NCBI GenBank assembly: GCA_003665825.1
Contig: QPFY01000014.1
Span: 496,001 to 560,000 of the forward strand
Reading direction: 5' to 3'
Length of the DNA stretch: 64,000 nt
Source of the DNA: Microbotryum silenes-acaulis
Taxonomy: Eukaryota > Basidiomycota > Microbotryomycetes > Microbotryales > Microbotryaceae
Shown here: positions 58,277 through 64,000 of the stretch, one piece after another
Layout of the letters: the number at the start of each line of letters is the position of its first letter
Numbering within the stretch: position 1 is the stretch's first letter
The notes under the pieces: model-generated
Seen by the model: only the letters and a program-made list of their open reading frames with translations
What the model was told of the DNA's origin: nothing
Database searches by the model: none
Made by a program: the position numbers and the translations under genes

Positions 58277-60056
58277 ATGTCATTGCTCGTCGACAAGCAC
58301 CGGCCCAAGAGCCTCGATGAGCTGCAGTACCACGCGCAGCTTTCCGATCGATTGAGATCACTTGTACGCGCTCTTTGCGAGGTTCTGCTCTGTGCTGGGA
58401 GCATCTTCTGCCACCATCGAGTGATTAAACTGATTCATGGTCTCTGATCTCCGTGACACTCCCACTGCGCAGGCCCAGACAGATTTCCCTCACACGCTCT
58501 TCTACGGGCCCTCGGGCGCGGGCAAGAAGACCCGCATCATGTGCTGCCTGAGGGAGCTGTACGGACCAGGTGTAGAAAAGGTGACTGAAAAACTCTCCCA
58601 TGTCTTGACTTACGACTGCTTGCGGACACTCCTCTTCTGTGCGGGCCCTCTCAATCTCCTGTGCTAAACGTCCGGTCGACCCCTTTGCTACGCCAGCTTC
58701 GAATCGAGCAAAGGACCTTCCTGACACCGAGCAAGCGCAAGATCGAGATCAACATTGTTCAATCCAACTACCACATTGAATTGACACCGAGGTCGGTCCC
58801 AAGATCTGGCACCCAATCTCGAGCACCTGAACTGACCGAAGACTTTTCGCTCCACAAGTGACGCTGGCAACTACGACCGGTCCATCATCCAAGAAATTCT
58901 CAAGGATATTGCTCAGACGCAACAGGTCGATTTGAACGCCAAGAAGAGGTTCAAGGGTGCGTACCAGACAGGGATGCACCAACCTCCCAAGGGGATTATG
59001 GCTGACTTCCCGAGTCGAACCTGTTCTTAGTCGTCATCATTAACGAAGCCGACTCGCTCTCTCGAGATGCCCAATCGGCGTTGCGTCGCACGATGGAGAA
59101 GTTCACCGCCAACCTGCGCATCATCCTCTGTGCCAACTCGACCAGTCGCATCATTGGTCCGATCCGTTCGAGGTGTCTGCTCCTGCGCGTCGGGGCACCG
59201 TCAGAAGATGAGGTGAGGGAAAGGGTGTAATATCTCATGGGGCGGAGACTATGACGGAGCTGACTCAGTTTGGACGTTGTGCTCGACTAGATCACCAAAT
59301 GCCTTGCCTACGCCGCCAAGAAGGAAAAGTTCACCCTGCCTGCCCACGTTTCGACTCTGCTCGCCCGGATCTCGGAGGGCAACCTGCGCCGAGCGCTGCT
59401 CTCCCTCGAGGCGCTCTACGTCCAGGATCCTTCATTCAAGACCATCTCCTCTTCCCACCCTTTGCTCAAGGGCCAGACCCCACGGCTCGAGGATCTTGAC
59501 TCAGTTCCGCGGCCGGATTGGGAAAAGTACACAGCTAAGGCCGCAGAAAGGATCCTCGGCGAGCAGACGCCGGAGCGATTGTTGGAGGTCAGGGGGATGC
59601 TGTACGAGTTGCTCGTGCACTGTATCCCCGCGCCACTCATCATCTCGGTGAGTTCGGGCCGGTCCACGGGTCAGAGCTGCGCTTACTTAACGAGATTCTT
59701 TTCGAATGCGCAGACATTGACGAGGAGGATACTGGAGCGCGTCGATGAGCCGCTAAAGGCCGACGTGGTCTACTGGGCTTCTTTCTATGAACACCGAATG
59801 CGATTAGGCTCCAAGGCCATCTTCCACCTTGAAGGTGAGCCCCCGCCCTTGTCTGGCAATGGCCCAGCTCGGAAGCTGAACCCAGACTAATCTCGATTTT
59901 CACCCGTGTCGCAGCCTTTTGCGCCAAGATCATGAGTGTGTACAAGCGTGAGTTTCGCGGATAGACTGTTGAGAATTTTAGGCCCGCTGAACTAGGAAAG
60001 TTGACATCGTCTTCGCCCTTGACACAGAACATCTTCTTGGATTTACTGGGCCCTGA
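58277..60056 (+). CDS. RFC5: Replication factor C small subunit (yeast Rfc5 / human RFC3 type)
   Basis: A subunit of the clamp loader that places PCNA on DNA. Exons 58277-58363, 58473-58580, 58697-58791, 58859-58956, 59031-59212, 59291-59647, 59714-59834, 59915-59947 and 60028-60056 give 369 residues. Motifs are MSLLVDKHRPKSLDELQYH, the P-loop FYGPSGAGKKTRIMCCLREL, TPSKRKIEINIVQSNYHIEL, DAGNYDRSIIQEILKDIAQT, IINEADSLSRDAQSALRRTM, SRC arginine-finger box IIGPIRSRCLLLRVGAPS, GNLRRALLSLEAL and VRGMLYELLVHCIP. GKKTR in the P-loop and NEAD in the Walker B position (in place of DEAD) identify the Rfc5/RFC3 subunit rather than Rfc2-4. The last exon codes only QHLLGFTGP, so the C-terminus is slightly shorter or different from relatives. 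Confidence 0.94.
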
Positions 60057-61668
60057 GCATGGCAACCAGGGGTCCTGCCTACGTTGCACATCTTGTATTC
60101 GTACCGTACATCGCTTTACCCCCTTGTATGTAACACGAATGCGATTTCCGTTGCGATTGACATTTGACTTGTCAAATCGGTTGTATGTGTGGGCTCGCGG
60201 TCAGAATGGGCACGAGGTCGATCGACGATCAGCACTTTCCGGGAGGTTACTTTCTGGCCCTGTGGGTCTTTGGCCCCCATGCACCTGCGGGCTTTTGATG
60301 CTTCCCCGCAAGAATGATTTGATCTGCCAGAACGATAGTAGAGCGTGATTAAGGAGCCGGGGCTCCGCTTTCACATGAGCCACGTCGGGCGAGATGAGTC
60401 AAGCGGCCATGACAGGAACCCATTTTCTAGCGTCAAGTTATGATGACGGCAGCAAGTCGTGACTGAATCCGCACAGGTAGACATGTATTGAGCAAGCCGT
60501 TCGATGGTTACCAAACCGGCGCGTAGTATATTGCGGCGAAAGCGAACTGAGGGGCCACCAGCGTCCGATCCGGCTAAGTTCGTGTCGGCATTCAGAACTT
60601 GGGCTGGCCCGGTGCCTCGGACAACTTGGAGCTTGTCGCCTCGATCACAGTCTGAATCGCAGTCTTCCCTCTGCTTCTGCTTGTCTTTCTCAGCTATTTC
60701 TATCCGGGTACTCCGGTGCGCATCCTCCTCTGCCTCTGGTGAGTTACTGTCCTCGTTACTTAGCCAGGGACTCGAAAGTTGCAGCCGTCGGTCGGCGACT
60801 GGCAAGAATCAGTCCGAGCTCGTCCCGGAGGTAAAGGGCGGGATGGTCCACCGTCCAGGGAGTGTTCGTTCCGATCTCAAGCTATCCGCGTGCAACTGAC
60901 GATTTCCTGCTCTACCTTATTCCCTCGTTGTAATCGTCCTCAACTCGCTTCCTAAAATAATCGGTCGACCTGGCAACCCCCCCCCCCCCCCCCCCCCCCC
61001 AACTCGTTTCTCGACCTCATCGTCGCGGAACTGGTGGGTTCGATTTCACCCGCCCCCTTCCGGTCTCTTCCGCCCGACGCCCATTGACCTTCGATCGTCG
61101 GTTCGGACTCTGTTCTTGGATGACAAATGCGTGTACCGTCTTCGGCTAAACCCCAAACACGAAAAACTATCTCAAAAAACCGGCGAACCCTGCCTAAATA
61201 TCTCACGGCAACGTCATACACCAGCGTCTCTCAAGCAGCAGCAGAAAACCTCGATTTGGAAAACTTCGGACTTTGTCGCGCTCCACCGACACGCGGACCG
61301 AGCGCATATCCACCCATCCGATCGCTCCGACATCTCGTCGGACTAAAACCTCGGCTGAGCTCCTCCACGATCGCGCTGCCCCATTCCGATTCCGAAGCCG
61401 CCAGTCCTCGACCCCGACCCACCGACCCTGTTCGCCCTTTCTTCTTGCCCTTCCGTCCACCATTCTCGCTTCTAGCCCCCTGTCGTCGATCGTCGCTCGC
61501 ACTCGCGGCTGCGTACCTTCAGCCCTTCGTCTTCCGTCCACCTCGTTCTCGTCGCTCTCGTCGCTCTCGTCGCCGAAGCTTTTACTCGCCGTGGCCCAAC
61601 CTCGCAGCTACCACTCGACCTCGGCGATCTTCGCCCACCCCAGCTCTTCTACTCCCTCTTCGTTGACC
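60057..61668. other. Spacer and malic enzyme leader
   Basis: About 1.6 kb. No conserved gene is seen in 60057-60960. A homopolymer C run lies at 60977-61000. From about 61273 the frame of malic enzyme is already open upstream of its first ATG and has presequence-like composition. Confidence 0.45.
60977..61000 (+). repeat. Poly-C tract (24 C)
   Basis: An uninterrupted run of 24 C between TGGCAA and AACTCG. Length may be unreliable in the assembly. Confidence 0.9.
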
Positions 61669-64000
61669 ATGTCGACCGCCAACGGCAAAATCGCGCCCAA
61701 CGTCGGCCTCCAGGGCGGTGTCGAACCTTCCAACGTCGGCACCAAAGAAGTGCTCGTCGGCCGTGCTCTCGCCAGGCTGAGGTCAGTACTCTCTCTTTTC
61801 TCTTCTTTTCTCTCATCCCATTTGGGTGCCCTGGCTCTTTGAACGTTCGACCGGTCGACGCTACAAAACATGGGGTACGCCGTAACACATCCCTGTGCCG
61901 GGAAGCGATCGCGGTTGCCAGTCATAGGCTATCTCAACTGCGCGATCGACGTCGCGTGACTTCCCGCCCGTGCTCTGCTCTGGCTGCGACCGGCGGGTGC
62001 GCGGCGGGTGAGCGGCTGCGATCCGCTCTGCCCGCCCGCTTCGTCCGCTCTCTTCAAAAGACTGCGAAGTACACGCCGGACGAAAGCTCGAGTGCGCATT
62101 CATCGCTCGGGAGTGTTCGGCAAGTGACCTCTACAAAGGACCAGGTCATCGCCCACCCCACCTGTTCTGGTTCCGCAAATGATCTGACTGTACTTTTGCT
62201 CACTTGTCCGTCATCTCCTACGTTGCTGCTGCTGCTTTCAACGACGTGCGCCAACGCGCTCCATCCATGTGGATGACCTACGCCTACTCTGGTCCTACGA
62301 TGTTGCTCCCGCTACGACCTCAGGACGATCCCCGGAGACTTGGAAAAGTACACCTTCCTGGCCAGTCTCAAGTCGCGGAATGAGAACGTCTTTTACGCGC
62401 TTGTCGGATCCCACATGAAGGAGCTCTGCGTAGGTTCTTTGCACCCTTTTCGATGTTGCACAAGGAAGCAGCGTACTGATCCAACGGGCAATTCCTGCGA
62501 CCTACAGCCCTTGATCTACACCCCCGTCATTGGTGAGCCTCTGGACTCCCCGGGTTCACCGAAAGCAAATAAAAGGGTTTACTGACCATGATACCCGGTG
62601 GCAGGCCTCGCATGCCAGAACTTTTCCCTGATCCACCCTCCCCCCGACACCAACACTAAGCCCGCTCGCGCGCTGTACCTCTCAGCGCCGGACTTACCGC
62701 ACCTCCCCGAGATCCTCACCAACCTCAAAACGCGGCTGCCGCACGACCAGATGGAGATTGCGGTCGTGACCGACGGTTCGCGGGTGCTGGGTCTCGGTGA
62801 TTTGGGCGTCGGTGGTATGGGCATTTCAATGGGCAAGCTGTCGCTCTACGTCGCTGCCGGTGGTGTGAACCCCAAGGCGACGCTGCCGGTCGTCGTCGAC
62901 TTCGGTACCGACAACGAGAAGCTGCTCGGTGACCCGCTGTACGTCGGCATGAGGCAGAGGAGGATGAGTGATGCCGACTGCGAGGCCTGGTTCGAGGTCT
63001 TCATGAAGGAAATGCACCAGACGTTCCCTAACATGGTCAGTTTTGTCTCAGATCCGCGTGGCCTGTATCTATTCGCCTCGGCTGACCCTGTGGAGTCCAC
63101 TCGCGTTCGCTCCTAGATCATTCAATTTGAAGACTTCCACACGACCCTCGCGTTCCCACTCCTGGAAAAGCACCGTGAGCGCTATCCGTGCTTCAACGAC
63201 GACATCCAGGGCACAGGATCTGTCATCCTCGCCGGTGCGATTCGCGCTTTCGCGCAAAACGGAATCCCGCTCAAGGAACAACGCATCCTCTTCTTTGGCG
63301 CGGGTTCGTCCGGCGTCGGCGTTGCCGAGACGATCAGCAAGCACTTTGAGCTCGCTGGTGGCATGACCGAGGACGAGGCCCGCAACCGTTTCTGGCTCGT
63401 CGACTCGAAAGGTTTGGTTGCCAACAACCGAGGGGACAAGCTGCCGACACACAAGCAGTACCTCGCCCGACGGGAGGAGGACGCGCCCAAGCTCAAGACG
63501 CTGCTCGAGGTCGTCAAGCACGTGCGCCCGACAGCGCTGATGGGTCTGTCGACGCTCGGTGGGGCCTTCACGCGCGAGATCCTCGAGTTCATGGCCCACA
63601 TCAACGCCAAGCCGATCGTGTTTGCGCTCTCGAACCCCGTCGCGCTCGCCGAGTGCACATACGAGGAAGCGGTCGAGGCGACGAACGGGACGGTGCTGTA
63701 CGCGTCCGGCTCGCCGTTTGACCCCGTGCAGTTCGAGGGCAAGACGTACGAGCCCGGGCAGGGCAACAACATGTACATCTTCCCCGCCGTCGGTCTCGGT
63801 GCGATCCTGGCGCAGGTCAAGACGATCCCCGAGGCCATCATCCACGCCGCCGCGAGGGCGCTCGCCGACTCGCTCAACGCCGACGAGAAGGAGCGTCGCC
63901 TGCTGTACCCCGACGTCGAGCGGATTCGGGAGGTGACCATCTTTATCGCCCTGAGGGTCATCCGTGCGGCGCAGGAGGCCGGCGTCGACCGGAACGAGAA
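61669..64000 (+). CDS. Malic enzyme (NAD(P)-dependent, decarboxylating), truncated by the window end
   Basis: It converts malate to pyruvate and CO2. Exons 61669-61781, 62324-62429, 62508-62532, 62605-63035 and 63117 onward join in phase; intron 1 is unusually long (542 nt). Visible motifs are LEKYTFLASLKSRNENVFYA, PLIYTPVIGLACQNFS, VVTDGSRVLGLGDLGVGGMG (with the catalytic Tyr in IYTPVIG upstream), IIQFEDFHTTLAFPLLEKHR (metal-binding ED), CFNDDIQGTGSVILAGAI, ILFFGAGSSGVGVAETI (dinucleotide fold), VFALSNPVALAECTYEEA and GQGNNMYIFPAVGLGAI. The first ATG in frame is at 61669, but the frame is open for at least 130 codons upstream without ATG and ends in AQPRSYHSTSAIFAHP, typical of a mitochondrial presequence. 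Cofactor preference is not certain from sequence. About 20-40 C-terminal residues are probably missing. Confidence 0.93.

Noticed and set aside
61028..61060. tRNA B-box-like GGTGGGTTCGATTTC
   Set aside because: The T-arm does not pair properly and no A box or acceptor stem is found at the required distance.
1..64000. CRISPR arrays, prophage, operon-type ribosome sites
   Set aside because: Genes are intron-rich and eukaryotic; no regularly spaced short repeats were seen.

Overview
This is nuclear DNA from a GC-rich basidiomycete fungus, most likely a Pucciniomycotina red-yeast-type lineage such as Microbotryomycetes. Almost every gene is cut by many short introns (about 50-110 nt; donors GTGAGT, GTCAGT, GTACGT; acceptors CAG or TAG), genes sit on both strands with short spacers, and most families are fungal orthologs. 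The lineage is inferred from style and gene content, not from a marker gene. I rebuilt exon structures by hand from reading frame, splice sites and protein family conservation; where exon phases close exactly I give the coordinates.

Layout. 1-1102 (-): the 5' part of a secreted Cys-rich repeat protein. 2282-7555 (+): a paladin/PTP-like phytase family protein with three CX5R sites. 7580-8179 (-): a small secreted protein. 8635-10189 (+): a 3-methyladenine DNA glycosylase. 10291-11948 (-): an Env7/STK16-type kinase. 12460-15045 (+) and 15167-16790 (-): two convergent biotin biosynthesis genes, a BioD-BioA fusion and BioF. 17431-19777 (-): the first of three related type II membrane glycosyltransferase-like genes. 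22122-26070 (-): an ATRIP/Rad26 checkpoint gene. 26623-27927 (-): a HIT-domain gene. 29742-33081 (+): the second glycosyltransferase paralog, now a pseudogene. 33573-35400 (-): a frame-broken gene. 36295-38692 (+): the third, apparently intact paralog. 38916-40359 (+): a secreted protein of the macrofage-activating-glycoprotein type. 40670-41818: tandem and terminal-inverted repeats, including a MITE-like element. 42797-46977 (+): CWH43. 47154-48612 (-): a short-chain dehydrogenase. 49504-51195 (-): a secreted purine-nucleoside-permease family protein. 52239-52908 (-): a thioredoxin-fold protein without its CxxC. 54337-55815 (+): a small multispan membrane protein. 56301-57864 (+): NCS6/CTU1. 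58277-60056 (+): the RFC clamp-loader subunit equivalent to yeast Rfc5 and human RFC3. 61669 to the window end (+): malic enzyme.

How the genes fit together. Most are unrelated housekeeping genes. The clear functional pair is the biotin cluster at 12.4-17 kb, which supplies three of the pathway enzymes. DNA maintenance is represented by the glycosylase, ATRIP and RFC. Several genes act on or at the cell surface: CWH43 (GPI lipid remodelling), the O-fucosyltransferase-like paralogs, the Cys-rich protein and the Mag-like protein.

The accessory part is 28-42 kb. It holds a decaying paralog, a frame-broken gene, a dispersed repeat that recurs inverted at 48.7 kb, a MITE-like pair and palindromic motif clusters. 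I found no CRISPR array, rRNA, convincing tRNA or intact autonomous transposon. The most unusual items are the three-member glycosyltransferase family at three stages of evolution, two 10-nt micro-exons, a thioredoxin with DEAS in place of CGPC, one-module-per-exon duplication in the Cys-rich gene, and a malic enzyme with a presequence-like upstream frame that has no AUG.
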